The notes under the pieces: model-generated
Told to the model about the DNA's origin: nothing
Databases searched by the model: none
What the model saw: the letters and a program-made list of their open reading frames with translations, nothing else
Made by a program: the position numbers and the translations under genes
Origin: Diaminobutyricimonas sp. LJ205
GTDB taxonomy: Bacteria; Actinomycetota; Actinomycetes; Actinomycetales; Microbacteriaceae
Assembly (NCBI RefSeq): GCF_009755725.1
Contig: NZ_CP046619.1
Location: 2,728,001-2,792,000 of the forward strand
Length of the DNA stretch: 64,000 nt
Direction of reading: 5' to 3'
In this document: one piece after another, positions 8,288-17,298 of the stretch
Layout of the letters: every line of letters starts with the position of its first letter
Numbering within the stretch: position 1 is the stretch's first letter

Positions 8288-8770
8288 ATGAGCAGGTTGC
8301 ACCACCGAATTGCGGCCGCCATCATCATGGCGGCCGTTCCCCTACTGACTGGATGCGGCACCATCCCCACCGATCCGGACGGCACGTTCGACCGCGTCAG
8401 CGGCGGCACCCTGCGCGTCGGTGTCTCGCTGAACTCACCGTGGACCGAACAGGTAACTGAGGACCAGTTCGAAGGCACAGAGGTCGCGCTCGTGGAGAGA
8501 TTCGCCGACGAACTCGACGCAGAGATTCAATGGACGATGGCCGGCGAAGAAGCGCTGATCCGCCGCCTGGAACACGACCAGCTCGACCTGGTGATCGGCG
8601 GACTCACCGATCAGACACCGTGGATCGACAAGGCGGCAATCACCCGCCCGTACGCCGAGACGAGTGATGAGCACGGCACGCGCAAGCATGTGATGGCGGT
8701 GCCAATGGGTGAGAACAGGTTCCTGGTCGAACTGGAGACGTTCCTGCTCGATGGGGAGGAAGGCTCATGA
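8288..8770 (+). CDS. Short solute-binding-protein-like lipoprotein
   Basis: 160 residues from ATG 8288. The N terminus has a signal peptide with lipobox LTGC (Cys about residue 23), so it is probably a membrane-anchored lipoprotein. The body (GGTLRVGVSLNSPW..ALVERFADEL..RRLEHDQLDLVIGGLT) is lobe 1 of a family-3 periplasmic solute-binding domain, then it jumps to a C-terminal strand and helix (GENRFLVELETFLL). Normal proteins of this family have about 250 residues, so most of lobe 2 is missing while the frame stays intact. It overlaps the CDF transporter gene by four bases (ATGA), suggesting joint work, perhaps metal sensing or delivery. That role is inference. Confidence 0.65.
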   Translation: MSRLHHRIAAAIIMAAVPLLTGCGTIPTDPDGTFDRVSGGTLRVGVSLNSPWTEQVTEDQFEGTEVALVERFADELDAEIQWTMAGEEALIRRLEHDQLDLVIGGLTDQTPWIDKAAITRPYAETSDEHGTRKHVMAVPMGENRFLVELETFLLDGEEGS

Positions 8771-9765
8771 CCCGCCGCTTCGGACGCACCGAGCTGCCGC
8801 CCCGCCAGCTCGAAGTGCTGAACAGGGCAATCCGGATCGAGTGGCTGACGATCGCCTTCCTGGCCGTCGCCGTGACGATGATCTACCTCGTGCTCGGCAA
8901 CTCGCAGGCCATGAAGGCGGCCTGGGTCGAGGACCTGCTCTCGTTCCTGCCGCCGATCGCCTTCCTGCTCGCAATCCGGATCATCAACCGGCCACCAACG
9001 GCGAAGTATCCCTACGGCTACCACCGGTCGATCGGTGTTGCCCATCTGGTGGCCGGTGTGGCGCTTGCCACGATGGGCACGTTCCTGCTCGTCGACTCTG
9101 GGATGGGCCTGCTCACTGCGGAGCATCCGCCGATCGGCACGGTCGAGTTGTTCGGGGTGACGTTCTGGCTCGGCTGGCTGATGATGGGCGCCTTGGCGCT
9201 GACCATCCCACTGCCGATCTACTTCGGCCGCGTGAAGATGAAACTCGCCGAAGAGCTGCACGACAAGGTGCTCTACGCCGACGCCGACATGAACAAGGCA
9301 GACTGGATGACCGCAGTCGGAGGCATCGTCGGCGTGGCCGGCATCGGGCTTGGCATCTGGTGGTCGGATGCCGCGGCCGCACTGTTCATCGCGTCGAGCA
9401 TTCTCTGGGACGGCGTGAAGAACATGAAGGGCGCCATCACCGACCTGATGGACACGCGCGCAACCACCTTCGATGACAAGAAGCCGCACCCGGTGATCAC
9501 GAAGATCGACGAACACCTGCGCGGACTGCCATGGGTGCAGGATGCCGGCTCCCGCGTGCGCGACGAAGGACACGTGCTGCACGTCGAGTCGTTCGTCATC
9601 CCCAAGCACGACACAACCCCGACGCTTGCGATGCTGGAGGAAGCGCGCGCCGGCTGCGCCGACCTCGACTGGAAGATCCAGGACATGGTGTTGGTGCCGG
9701 TCTCGGAGCTGCCGGAAGAGGTGGACGGGGCATCCGACGCCCGGCAGTCCGAGCTCAATCGATAG
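8767..9765 (+). CDS. Cation diffusion facilitator (CDF) family transporter
   Basis: 332 residues with about five to six hydrophobic segments between residues 30 and 215, followed by a cytosolic C-terminal domain. The segment VLYADADMNKADWMTAVGGIVGVAGIGLGIWWSDAA (shortened here: ADADMNKADW, WWSDAA) occupies the position of the HxxxD-type metal sites in transmembrane helix 5, but with D..D residues. CDF proteins export divalent metals against protons. The metal cannot be assigned. Translationally coupled to the short binding-protein-like lipoprotein upstream. Confidence 0.85.
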   Translation: MTRRFGRTELPPRQLEVLNRAIRIEWLTIAFLAVAVTMIYLVLGNSQAMKAAWVEDLLSFLPPIAFLLAIRIINRPPTAKYPYGYHRSIGVAHLVAGVALATMGTFLLVDSGMGLLTAEHPPIGTVELFGVTFWLGWLMMGALALTIPLPIYFGRVKMKLAEELHDKVLYADADMNKADWMTAVGGIVGVAGIGLGIWWSDAAAALFIASSILWDGVKNMKGAITDLMDTRATTFDDKKPHPVITKIDEHLRGLPWVQDAGSRVRDEGHVLHVESFVIPKHDTTPTLAMLEEARAGCADLDWKIQDMVLVPVSELPEEVDGASDARQSELNR

Positions 9766-9794
9766 AGGCCATCCGTCTCAACAGGTGTCGCCCC

Positions 9795-9800
9795 TAGGAT
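9795..9800 (+). promoter_or_regulatory. Possible -10 element for a leaderless transcript
   Basis: TAGGAT lies six bases before the ATG at 9807 and there is no Shine-Dalgarno, so transcription may begin at the start codon. No convincing -35 hexamer is seen. Confidence 0.35.
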
Positions 9801-9806
9801 CGCACC

Positions 9807-11225
9807 ATGGATCTGGTCCTCGTGCTCGTCGCCGCCGTCCTCGCGGTGCTGGCCATCGGGGTCGTTTCTCTCGTCGCGGTGATCCGGACGCGCACGAAAC
9901 GTCGACGACTGCAGAGCGAGAGTCAGGCCGCTGCACAACTGACCGAGTTGGAACAGCGTGCAGGGTCGGCGCTCGTGCGAGCCGATGAGCGCATCCGCCT
10001 GGCTGACGACGAACTCGGCTTCGCGATTGCCGACTTCGGAGACGCGGCGACCACCGAGTTCCGTGCGGCGCTGCAGCGTGCGCGCCAACGGTTGAGCGAG
10101 GCATTCCAGCTGAACCAGCTCCTCAGCGATCACGTGCCCGACACAGTCGAGCAGCGGCAAGAGTGGAACGAGCGCATCGTCTCGCTCTGCCAGTCGGCGG
10201 AGTCATCGCTCACCGAACAGACCGCCGCGTTCGCCGCCCGTCGGGCCGCCGCGCACAAGGCACCGTCGGAGATCCAGCGCGTGCGCGCCGACATCGAGCG
10301 CTTCCGGCAGTCGTTGCCGCCCAGCCGCAGCGCACTGGACAGCCTGGCCGAGCGGTACTCGGAGTCCGCGCTCAAGCCGATCGCGGCGAACCCGGCCCAG
10401 GCCGAGGGCCTGCTCGAGTTCGCCGAGCGCAGCACCCAGGTCGCCGAATCCCGGCTGGCGGCGTCCCGTGACGCGGACGCGGCCGCGGCGCTGCATGCCG
10501 CGGCCGAGTCGATCCGGCGGGCCGAAGCGCTGATTGACGCCATCGACAGTTTCGAAGTCGAGGCGATCAAGGCCGAAGCGGCGCTGACCGCGATGGTCGC
10601 CGAATCGCACGCCGAACTGGCTGCGGCCAGGCAGCTGCCGGAATCGACCCGCCGCGGACGCATCGATTCCGCGATCGCCGACCTCGAGCAAACGCTCCAC
10701 GCGCTGCCGGCGCCCGGCGCGCGGCCCGACCCGGTCGGTTCACTGTCGGCGGTGCGCCGGGCGAACACCGCCTTGGATGACGCGGTCGCCGAGCACACCG
10801 AGCAGGCGGATCGGAAGGAACGGATGCGCGCGCAGCTGGTCACCGCGATCGACGACGCCGAACGGCAGATCGCGGCAGCGCGTGGCCTGGTTCTGGATTA
10901 CCAGATTCCGGTGGGTCCGGATGCGCGAACTCGACTGGCTGAGGCGGAGCGCGAGCTCGTCGGCATCACCGACGAGCGGGATCCCGAAGTCGCCATCGTG
11001 CGAGCCCGCCGCGCGGCCGGACTGGGCGCGGAAGCTGCAGCCATCGCGCGCGCCGATCTGGCGTACGCGCAGGGGCAGGCGCAGGGCTACGCGCCGTACG
11101 GTCCACCGCGCACCTACGGATCGACGGGATCGCAGGTCATCACCGGCGTGCTCGGCGGGCTCGCGATCGGCGGACTGCTTGACGGTCTCGGCGATCTCGG
11201 CGACTTCGGCGACTTTTTCGGCTAA
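9807..11225 (+). CDS. Membrane-anchored coiled-coil protein of unknown function
   Basis: 472 residues. One N-terminal transmembrane segment (LVLVLVAAVLAVLAIGVVSL) is followed by a basic stop (RTRTKRRR) and a long Ala/Glu/Arg-rich helical region (about 35-425) that should form coiled coils. The C terminus is Gly/Phe/Asp-rich (VLGGLAIGGLLDGLGDLGDF). The layout resembles the C-terminal half of TPM-domain proteins, but no TPM domain is present. I do not recognise the family. It ends before a strong bidirectional terminator. Confidence 0.7.
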   Translation: MDLVLVLVAAVLAVLAIGVVSLVAVIRTRTKRRRLQSESQAAAQLTELEQRAGSALVRADERIRLADDELGFAIADFGDAATTEFRAALQRARQRLSEAFQLNQLLSDHVPDTVEQRQEWNERIVSLCQSAESSLTEQTAAFAARRAAAHKAPSEIQRVRADIERFRQSLPPSRSALDSLAERYSESALKPIAANPAQAEGLLEFAERSTQVAESRLAASRDADAAAALHAAAESIRRAEALIDAIDSFEVEAIKAEAALTAMVAESHAELAAARQLPESTRRGRIDSAIADLEQTLHALPAPGARPDPVGSLSAVRRANTALDDAVAEHTEQADRKERMRAQLVTAIDDAERQIAAARGLVLDYQIPVGPDARTRLAEAERELVGITDERDPEVAIVRARRAAGLGAEAAAIARADLAYAQGQAQGYAPYGPPRTYGSTGSQVITGVLGGLAIGGLLDGLGDLGDFGDFFG

Positions 11226-11233
11226 TGCAGTCC

Positions 11234-11269
11234 GCTGATCCAGTCCGCTGGTCGAGCTTGCCGAGACCG
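11234..11269. repeat. 36-bp interspersed repeat, copy 1
   Basis: Contains GCTGGTCGAGCTTGCCGAG followed by ACCG, a dyad ended by GGTC/GACC. It matches 12973-13008 in 34 of 36 bases in the same orientation; together the two copies bracket the sugar dehydrogenase gene. Confidence 0.8.
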
Positions 11270-11280
11270 CCCCACGAGCA

Positions 11281-11304
11281 AGAACCCCGGGTCTCCGGGG
11301 TTCT
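11281..11304. terminator. Bidirectional rho-independent terminator
   Basis: AGAACCCCGG, loop GTCT, CCGGGGTTCT is a perfect 10-bp stem between two convergent genes ending at 11225 (+) and 11332 (-). The A/T ends of the stem give short U-runs in both directions. Confidence 0.8.
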
Positions 11305-11331
11305 TCCTGCTCCTTTCTCCAGGATGCTTAT

Positions 11332-12804
11332 CTAGTCGCCGACTGTGCCGTCGTAGTGGAACACGAGGATCGAGCCGGGGTTCTCCAACTGATCCGTCGC
11401 GTCGCCGTTGGTGCCACGGGCAAGGCCGCCGATGTCAGTGGCGACGTACACCGTGGTGCCATCCGGGTGGATCGCGGTGTCACGGTACCGGTTCACGGTC
11501 CGCCATAGCGGCTCACTGTCACCGACCGACTGCCCATCAGCTGCCAGCTCGACCCGGTAGACCTGACCGTCCTTGAGCGTTGGCATCAGGAACGAGTTCT
11601 GCCAACCGGGAATCGCGTCAAGCGCGTAGAAGTCCAGGCTGGAGGGCGCGATGGTCGGGTAGCAGATGAAGAACAGGCCAGACGGTTCACAGGCTTCGCC
11701 CGAGAAGTCGTGCGTCGAGGGAACCGTGTAGTAGGTCCGCAGCGGCTGCACGAAGGCCGGGTCATTGAAGTCGGATTCGATGTACTGCGGAACGACATCG
11801 GGGATGACGAAAGCGTCATACGGCACCGTGGTGCCGCAGCCGGGTGCTGCCGACCAGTCACCGAAGACGTAACCGCTGTTGTCCTTGTATCCGGCAACGA
11901 ACGGCCAGCCATAGTTGCCGCCCGCTGACAGAAGGTTCAGCTCGTCGTCACTCTTCGGCCCCTGCTCTGATGAGTACAGCAGGTCGTTCGGCGCGAAAAC
12001 GATCCCCTGCGCGTTGCGATGACCGTACGTGTAGATGTGGCTGACGACCCCGTTCAGCTCGGGGTTGTCATCGGGGATCGACCCGTCGGGGTTCAGCCGC
12101 AGTGACTTGCCCTGATAGGCGGTCCAGTCCCCAGCCGCGATCTGCTCCGCCGTGGGCAACAGCTGAGCCAGGTTCGGCCGGCACGCATTCGCGTCCTGAT
12201 TGTTCCCGCGGTCTCCGATCGTGTAGTAGAGCTTGTCGTCGGGTCCGTACAGCAGCCGACCGGAGTTGTGGTCGTCGCTGGCGATCAGCCCGCTGATCAA
12301 CTCAGTGGGCTCGACGAGTGTCTCTGTGGCCTCGTCGTAGGTGTAGCGCACAATCCTCTGTCGGCGATCGAGCGCTTCGCCAGGGTCTCCGTCGTACGTG
12401 TAGGACAGATACACCGAGTTGTTGTCGTGCCCGCTGGCCTTTCCGCTCAACAGACCGGGATGCAGTGCCATGCCGAGCAAGCCGTCTTGCTCGCCGGGTG
12501 TCGCTACGACGTCGGGGATGGTGAGGATGGTCTTTGTGGACCCGTCGGCGGGGTTCACCTTGGTGACCTCGCCGGTGTCCCGCTCGGTCACCCACAACCA
12601 GCCGTCCGGGCCATAGATGATCTCGAATGGATTATTCAGGCCACTGACCAGGACTTCAGAGGTGAAGTCGTCGGTATCCGCGGCCGGCTCGTCGCTGCCC
12701 TGCTGCTCATTTCCTGCCGCGCTTGCGGAGATCGAGATCCCCAGCGTTAGCGGAATTGCCAGCGGGATAGACAGTGCGGCGATGCCCTTCTTATGGAACT
12801 TCAT
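11332..12804 (-). CDS. Secreted PQQ-dependent sugar dehydrogenase family protein (glucose/sorbosone type)
   Basis: 490 residues with a Sec signal peptide (MKFHKKGIAALSIPLAIPLT.. ending ASAAG). The mature part is a six-bladed propeller of the soluble aldose dehydrogenase family: VLVSGLNNPFEIIYGPDGWL, QDGLLGMALHPGL, DHNSGRLLYGPDDKLYYTIG and YGHRNAQGIVFAPND are family blocks, the last holding the HRN-type segment. Such enzymes oxidise sugars outside the membrane using PQQ. No PQQ synthesis genes are in view, so it would need external PQQ or be a non-catalytic relative. SD GGGAGAG precedes ATG 12804. The gene is bracketed by two 36-bp repeats. Confidence 0.8.
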   Translation of the reverse strand: MKFHKKGIAALSIPLAIPLTLGISISASAAGNEQQGSDEPAADTDDFTSEVLVSGLNNPFEIIYGPDGWLWVTERDTGEVTKVNPADGSTKTILTIPDVVATPGEQDGLLGMALHPGLLSGKASGHDNNSVYLSYTYDGDPGEALDRRQRIVRYTYDEATETLVEPTELISGLIASDDHNSGRLLYGPDDKLYYTIGDRGNNQDANACRPNLAQLLPTAEQIAAGDWTAYQGKSLRLNPDGSIPDDNPELNGVVSHIYTYGHRNAQGIVFAPNDLLYSSEQGPKSDDELNLLSAGGNYGWPFVAGYKDNSGYVFGDWSAAPGCGTTVPYDAFVIPDVVPQYIESDFNDPAFVQPLRTYYTVPSTHDFSGEACEPSGLFFICYPTIAPSSLDFYALDAIPGWQNSFLMPTLKDGQVYRVELAADGQSVGDSEPLWRTVNRYRDTAIHPDGTTVYVATDIGGLARGTNGDATDQLENPGSILVFHYDGTVGD

Positions 12805-13110
12805 CGTTTCTCTCCCGAAGGAATGCCGATACGTGGTGCATCGTGAGATGCGGCGTCAGGCGCCGTGTGAATGGGAAATCACGGGCGGCCATGCTCAGCC
12901 CGGGTCCCTTAATACGGCAGCGACGTTACGCCTTCGTTATGGCAAGTTCAACGGAACTTCACAGTGCCTTCGGCTGAGCCAGTCGGCTGGTCGAGCTTGC
13001 CGAGACCGTGCCCGATTTCGGTGAACGCATCCCGACTACGCGGGACATCGACAACCGGATGATTGCGAAGAACCGGGCGATGAGTCGCTCGCAGACCGAA
13101 AGGATCCTTC
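12805..13110. other. Intergenic region between divergent genes
   Basis: 306 bases without a credible gene. It holds the upstream region of the sugar dehydrogenase (-), the second 36-bp repeat (12973-13008) and, near 13100, AAAGGA before the GTG start of the DUF6069 gene. A small open frame from 13008 has no family features. Confidence 0.6.
12973..13008. repeat. 36-bp interspersed repeat, copy 2
   Basis: Same orientation as 11234-11269, two mismatches in 36. Palindrome-like elements of this sort are common near gene ends in Microbacteriaceae in my experience. Confidence 0.8.
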
Positions 13111-13671
13111 GTGACCGTCCACTCAGCAACCCCAGTCCCGGCACCGACCGCTGTTCCGAGTTCGGCGCGGCCCCGCATCGCGCGCAGTGCCGCCTGGACG
13201 GCCGTCGCCTTCCTGCTCGCGGACTTCATCATCAGCGTCGCGGCTTTGCTCAGCGGTCTTGACACCTTCGACCATTCGACGGGCCTGGGCTTGGCGTCCG
13301 AAGCAGTCGCCGCCGTGGCCTTCATCGCCGGCGCAATGGCGCTTTCGGCGCTCGCACCCCAACGACAGCGACTCTTGTGGCTTCCCGCGGTTCTGGGCCT
13401 GCTGGCCTCAGGGATTGTCATGTTCGGGGTAATCATCACTGGCGCGGAGGCGCCAGAGCTCATCGCGACGATTGTGATCGGCCTGATGGCATTCGGTCTC
13501 CTCCTCGTCGGCATCCTGGGCTCGATTCGGCGCACGGTGTGGCCATGGTGGGTCGGGGTTGGCGTCGCACTGATCGTGCCGGTGATGTTCTTCGTCCTGC
13601 TCAATGCGATCGTGCTCGCCCTGATCTGGACAGGTGTTGCACTCACCGCGCGATCCCACCCGAGATCCTGA
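13111..13671 (+). CDS. DUF6069-like small integral membrane protein
   Basis: 186 residues from GTG 13111, with AAAGGA seven bases upstream. Four hydrophobic segments are visible (about 25-50, 65-90, 95-120, 135-175) after a Pro/Ser-rich N terminus. The pattern, with a TAVAFLLADFIISVAALLSG first helix, resembles the DUF6069 group of actinobacterial four-helix membrane proteins without known function. It lies directly before the sensor kinase gene and might share its physiology, but no role can be assigned. Confidence 0.7.
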   Translation: MTVHSATPVPAPTAVPSSARPRIARSAAWTAVAFLLADFIISVAALLSGLDTFDHSTGLGLASEAVAAVAFIAGAMALSALAPQRQRLLWLPAVLGLLASGIVMFGVIITGAEAPELIATIVIGLMAFGLLLVGILGSIRRTVWPWWVGVGVALIVPVMFFVLLNAIVLALIWTGVALTARSHPRS

Positions 13672-13697
13672 CGGGCTCGATGCCTCGCCGCTACACT
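13668..13697 (+). promoter_or_regulatory. Candidate promoter of the histidine kinase gene
   Basis: CTGACG (13668-13673) and TACACT (13692-13697) are 18 bases apart; TACACT lies six bases before the ATG at 13704, which has no Shine-Dalgarno. This fits a leaderless sigma-70-type promoter. Confidence 0.45.
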
Positions 13698-13703
13698 GCG
13701 GCC

Positions 13704-15743
13704 ATGCCGACAACGGGGGGCCGCGCGCAGACGAGTGTCGCCCGTGCGGTCCCCTGGGTGCTCTGGATGATTCTGCTTGGTGGCGCCGTGGCGGTGGTCG
13801 CTTCGCTTCCTGCCGCGTGGCGCTTGCACACGACAATCTGCGATGGCAGCCACTGCCCCGCGGGCACCGCGACCTCAGCGGCGGCGTCCCGCCTGGAAAG
13901 CATTGGACTCTCCCTCCCCGGCTACGCCGCAGCAGGCCTCGCGATGCTGGTGCTCATCACGGCCGCCTGCCTGATTGTTGCGGCCCTCCTCCTGCGCAGC
14001 TCCAGCAGCAATGCCGGTGCACTCGTTGGGGCCGCCGCGCTCATCGCGATCGGGGTGGCCTTCCCACAGACGATTCCGGCGCTCGCTGTCGAAAACCCGG
14101 AACTCGCGTGGCTGCCGGCACTGGTGGACGGCTCGATTGTGCTTGTGGCGTGGTGGGTGGCGAGCTTTCCCGATGGCATCATCCGCACAAGGATCGGTTG
14201 GGCGGCGGTTGCGGCGTCCGTGGTGTTCGCCATCCTTCCCTGGCTCGGCCTGTTTCTGCGACTGCCGGGATGGCTGGCGCCGACCCTCACCCTCGTCACC
14301 GCAGGGTTGCTGCTGTCGGCGCTGATCACCAACCTCCTCACTGCGCCGCCCGAGAGGCGCCGGGTGATGGGCGGAGCCCTGTCCGCGCTCGCTGGCGCAA
14401 TCCTGGTGCTGTCGCTCGCGACGATTCTGCAGAACACCGATTTCGTCGTGGTGGGCACGCTGGTCGACCTCGCACTCCAGACGCTTCTGATGCTCGCCTT
14501 CCTCGCGATGCCGATGGCGATTGCTGGCGCTGTGCTTCGCCGCGGACTATGGGGAACCGCGCCGTCGATCGTGCGCACACTGTCCGCGACGGCCGTGACC
14601 ACAGTGGCGCTCGGGGTGTTCATCGCGGGTGCGCTGGTGCTCGGTACTCTCGGCGCCGAGCCCGCTGTCGCGCTCGCGGTGCCCGTCACGGTTGTCGCAC
14701 TCGCGCTGCAACCGTTGGCCGCAGGAGTGCATGCGCTGGTGCGGCGGCTGCTGACCGGGAGCACCGCCGACCGGCAGCGCGCGCTCGGCGACCTCGGAGC
14801 GAGCCTCGCCATTGCCGCGGACCTCGATCGGGCACCTGAGTCGGTCGCGGATGCGGTCGCCGCGGCGCTTGGATGGCGCACGGCGCGAGTCGTCGGATCC
14901 GTCCCCGGCCAATCCGAACGCGACGCTGGCGGCGACGTCTGGCTTCCCCTGCTGCACGCTTCGAGCGTTGAAGGATGGCTCGTGCTGACACCCCGGCGCC
15001 CAGGTGCGATGCTCGAACCCTCACAGCGTGAGGCGATCGCCCCGGTTGCCGCGCACCTTGCCTCCGTCCTCCATGCGAACCGGCTCGCCGAGGACCTGCG
15101 CGACTCGCGGCGAGCGCTCGTGGTCGCACGCGAGGATGAGCGCCGCCGTGTGCGCGACGACCTGCACGACCACGTCGGTCCCACGCTCGCGGCGGCGGTG
15201 ATGACGTTGGGGGCCGCCGAACACGAATCCAGCCGGAACCCGGAGGCCGCCACCGGTTACGTGCGCGACGCGCGGCAGCAAGTCAGCGACGCGGTCGCCA
15301 CCATCCGGCGAATCGTCTACGGACTCCGACCGCCGGCGCTCGACGACCTCGGCCTTGTCGGGGCGGTCACCGCGTTCACTCGCGGGCTGCAGACGCCAAT
15401 GACACTAACGGTCGAGTCGGGTACGAGCCTTCCACCGCTGTCCGCATCGGTTGAGTCGGCTGCCTACGCGATCACACTCGAATGCGTGTCCAACGCGCTG
15501 CGGCACTCGGGCGGCACCGAATGCTCGGTGCGCATTCACATGGACCGCGATGAGCTGGTGATCGAAATTGAGGACAACGGCCGGGGCGTGATCTCGCCGA
15601 TCGACGGGGTGGGCACTGAATCGATCCGCCAGCGCGCCGCCGAACTGGGCGGATCCTTCGAACGCCTGACGAGAAATGGCGACGGGACACTCGCGCGGAC
15701 GCGCCTGCCGACCGGACCGAACGCTCAGGAGGAGAGCGCATGA
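13704..15743 (+). CDS. NarL-system sensor histidine kinase (HisKA_3 type)
   Basis: About 679 residues from ATG 13704. The N-terminal half has many hydrophobic segments (roughly ten between residues 15 and 350). A GAF-like or linker region follows, then HisKA_3 with phosphorylation site DDLHDHVGP (His488) and a short HATPase_c domain (ALRHSGG N-box region, EDNGRG). It should autophosphorylate and pass phosphate to the response regulator that overlaps its stop by four bases. Upstream ATG 13680 would add eight residues; 13704 was chosen for the -10-like hexamer six bases before it. The signal sensed is unknown. Confidence 0.85.
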   Translation: MPTTGGRAQTSVARAVPWVLWMILLGGAVAVVASLPAAWRLHTTICDGSHCPAGTATSAAASRLESIGLSLPGYAAAGLAMLVLITAACLIVAALLLRSSSSNAGALVGAAALIAIGVAFPQTIPALAVENPELAWLPALVDGSIVLVAWWVASFPDGIIRTRIGWAAVAASVVFAILPWLGLFLRLPGWLAPTLTLVTAGLLLSALITNLLTAPPERRRVMGGALSALAGAILVLSLATILQNTDFVVVGTLVDLALQTLLMLAFLAMPMAIAGAVLRRGLWGTAPSIVRTLSATAVTTVALGVFIAGALVLGTLGAEPAVALAVPVTVVALALQPLAAGVHALVRRLLTGSTADRQRALGDLGASLAIAADLDRAPESVADAVAAALGWRTARVVGSVPGQSERDAGGDVWLPLLHASSVEGWLVLTPRRPGAMLEPSQREAIAPVAAHLASVLHANRLAEDLRDSRRALVVAREDERRRVRDDLHDHVGPTLAAAVMTLGAAEHESSRNPEAATGYVRDARQQVSDAVATIRRIVYGLRPPALDDLGLVGAVTAFTRGLQTPMTLTVESGTSLPPLSASVESAAYAITLECVSNALRHSGGTECSVRIHMDRDELVIEIEDNGRGVISPIDGVGTESIRQRAAELGGSFERLTRNGDGTLARTRLPTGPNAQEESA

Positions 15744-16399
15744 GCACGACCCCGATCATCACCGTCGGCATCGCCGACGACCACGCTCTGTTCCGACGCG
15801 GCGTACGTGCCATGCTCGCCACTGTCGACGGCATCGAGCTGGTCGGCGAAGCCGCCGACGGCGATGAGGCCGTGAGACTCGCCGTCACCGAGGCGCCCGA
15901 TGTGCTCCTGCTCGACATCCGCATGCCCGGGCGGAGCGGGATCGAGGCGCTCCGGATGATCCGGACCCGCGCACCCGAGGTCGCCGTCGTCCTGCTCACG
16001 ATGGTCGACGCGGACGAGTCAGTCGCCGAGGCCCTCCACGGCGGAGCGCTCGGTTACGTCCTCAAGGGCGCGGAGCCTGACGAACTCATCCGCGCCATCC
16101 AGGCCGCTGCGCGCGGCGAACTTCTGTTCGGCGCGAGCATCGCCCCCCACGCCGCCGCGTTGCTTCGGGGTTCATCGGGACCATGGGAGCCACCGCTGCC
16201 GGAGCTCCGCGAGCGCGAGCGTGAAGTGCTCGACCTGCTCGCAGCGGGGCTGGATGCCGACGGCATTGCCGTGCAACTCCACCTCAGCGTGAAATCGGTG
16301 CGCAATATCCTTGCCGCGATCCCGCGCCGGCTCGGCGTTGCCACACGGGCGGAGGCAGTGGAATCGGCGCGGCGCGCTGGGCTTGGGCGGCGGGCGTAA
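15740..16399 (+). CDS. NarL/FixJ-type response regulator
   Basis: 219 residues. The receiver domain has the acidic pair GIADDHALF, phospho-acceptor Asp59 in DVLLLDIRMPGRSG, Thr in LLTMVDADE and Lys in YVLKGAEPDE. The C-terminal LuxR-type helix-turn-helix is recognisable (REREVLDLLAAGLDADGIAVQ..SVKSVRNILAAIPRRLGV) though it departs from consensus: the usual NKEIA and TVKTHV segments read ADGIA and SVKSVR. It is coupled to the kinase by an ATGA overlap, forming a pair. Targets are not evident. Confidence 0.85.
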   Translation: MSTTPIITVGIADDHALFRRGVRAMLATVDGIELVGEAADGDEAVRLAVTEAPDVLLLDIRMPGRSGIEALRMIRTRAPEVAVVLLTMVDADESVAEALHGGALGYVLKGAEPDELIRAIQAAARGELLFGASIAPHAAALLRGSSGPWEPPLPELREREREVLDLLAAGLDADGIAVQLHLSVKSVRNILAAIPRRLGVATRAEAVESARRAGLGRRA

Positions 16400-16436
16400 C
16401 GCCAGCGGTTGGCCCGCCCCATGAGACGCTTTTGAG

Positions 16437-17204
16437 ATGGCGAACTCCCCGTCCGGCGACTCGATGGTGCAGCGCATCGTGCGCGTTCTCGCCACATTCA
16501 ACAGCAGCCGGACCACTCAAACTCCGACAGAGATCGCCCGCCGCGCGGGGCTTCCCGTCTCGAGTGCCCACCGGATCGTGGGCGAGCTGGAGGCATCCGG
16601 CCTCCTGGAACGAGACGAAGCCGGCACCGTCCGGATCGGCCTGCACCTGTGGGAACTGACCACTCGCGGATCGCGTGCGCTCGGCCTGCGGCAGCTCGCC
16701 ATGCCGTTCATGACCGACGTGCAGCGACAGATCCGCGAACACACCCAACTTGCTGTGCTCGACGCGAACGAGGTGCTGTTCATCGAGCGACTGTCGGATC
16801 GCGGTTCCGGGGCGAACATCACCAAGGTGGCCGGTCGTCTGCCGATTCACGCGTCCTCATCCGGGCTGGTGCTGCTGGCGCATGCCGATCCAGCCCTGCA
16901 GGAGCTGGTGCTGGCGTCTCCCCTCCAGGCCGCATCGGCCGAAACGATCACCGACCCCCGGGTGCTTCGCGACAAACTGCACGAGGTGCGACAGCTCGGG
17001 TACGCGTTCGCACCGGGTTCCATCGAATCGGTGTCGACCGGCATCGCAGTGCCGGTGAAGGACCCATTCGGCGGCGTGATCGCAGCGCTGTCGGTGGTGC
17101 TGCCGCGTGGCAAGGAGGAGCAATCCACCACTGTGCGAGTGCTCCAACAGGCCGCGACGGGGATCACACAGGCGATCAGAGAGAGCAATTTCATTTCTCA
17201 TTGA
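16437..17204 (+). CDS. IclR-family transcriptional regulator, upstream of pobA
   Basis: 255 residues. N-terminal winged helix (VQRIVRVLATFNSSRTTQTP, TEIARRAGLPVSSAHRIVGEL shortened to ARRAGLPVSSAHRIV) and a C-terminal IclR effector domain (LFIERLSDRGS, LPIHASSSGLVLLAH). It lies 94 bases before the 4-hydroxybenzoate hydroxylase gene, same strand, so it is the probable PobR-like regulator of that gene or of the cre genes. IclR proteins bind aromatic acids such as 4-hydroxybenzoate in several actinobacteria. Effector is inference. Confidence 0.85.
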   Translation: MANSPSGDSMVQRIVRVLATFNSSRTTQTPTEIARRAGLPVSSAHRIVGELEASGLLERDEAGTVRIGLHLWELTTRGSRALGLRQLAMPFMTDVQRQIREHTQLAVLDANEVLFIERLSDRGSGANITKVAGRLPIHASSSGLVLLAHADPALQELVLASPLQAASAETITDPRVLRDKLHEVRQLGYAFAPGSIESVSTGIAVPVKDPFGGVIAALSVVLPRGKEEQSTTVRVLQQAATGITQAIRESNFISH

Positions 17205-17298
17205 ATGGGAATCGGCCACCGGTCGGCAGCTGCGGACACCGAGAATGGCCAGAACAGCACGCTCACCGTCGAGCCAACTCACCGTCGAAGGAGACATC

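Noticed and set aside
13008-13262. Small plus-strand frame (84 codons) between the sugar dehydrogenase and DUF6069 genes
   Set aside because: No ribosome-binding site or domain, starts within an interspersed repeat and overlaps the DUF6069 gene.
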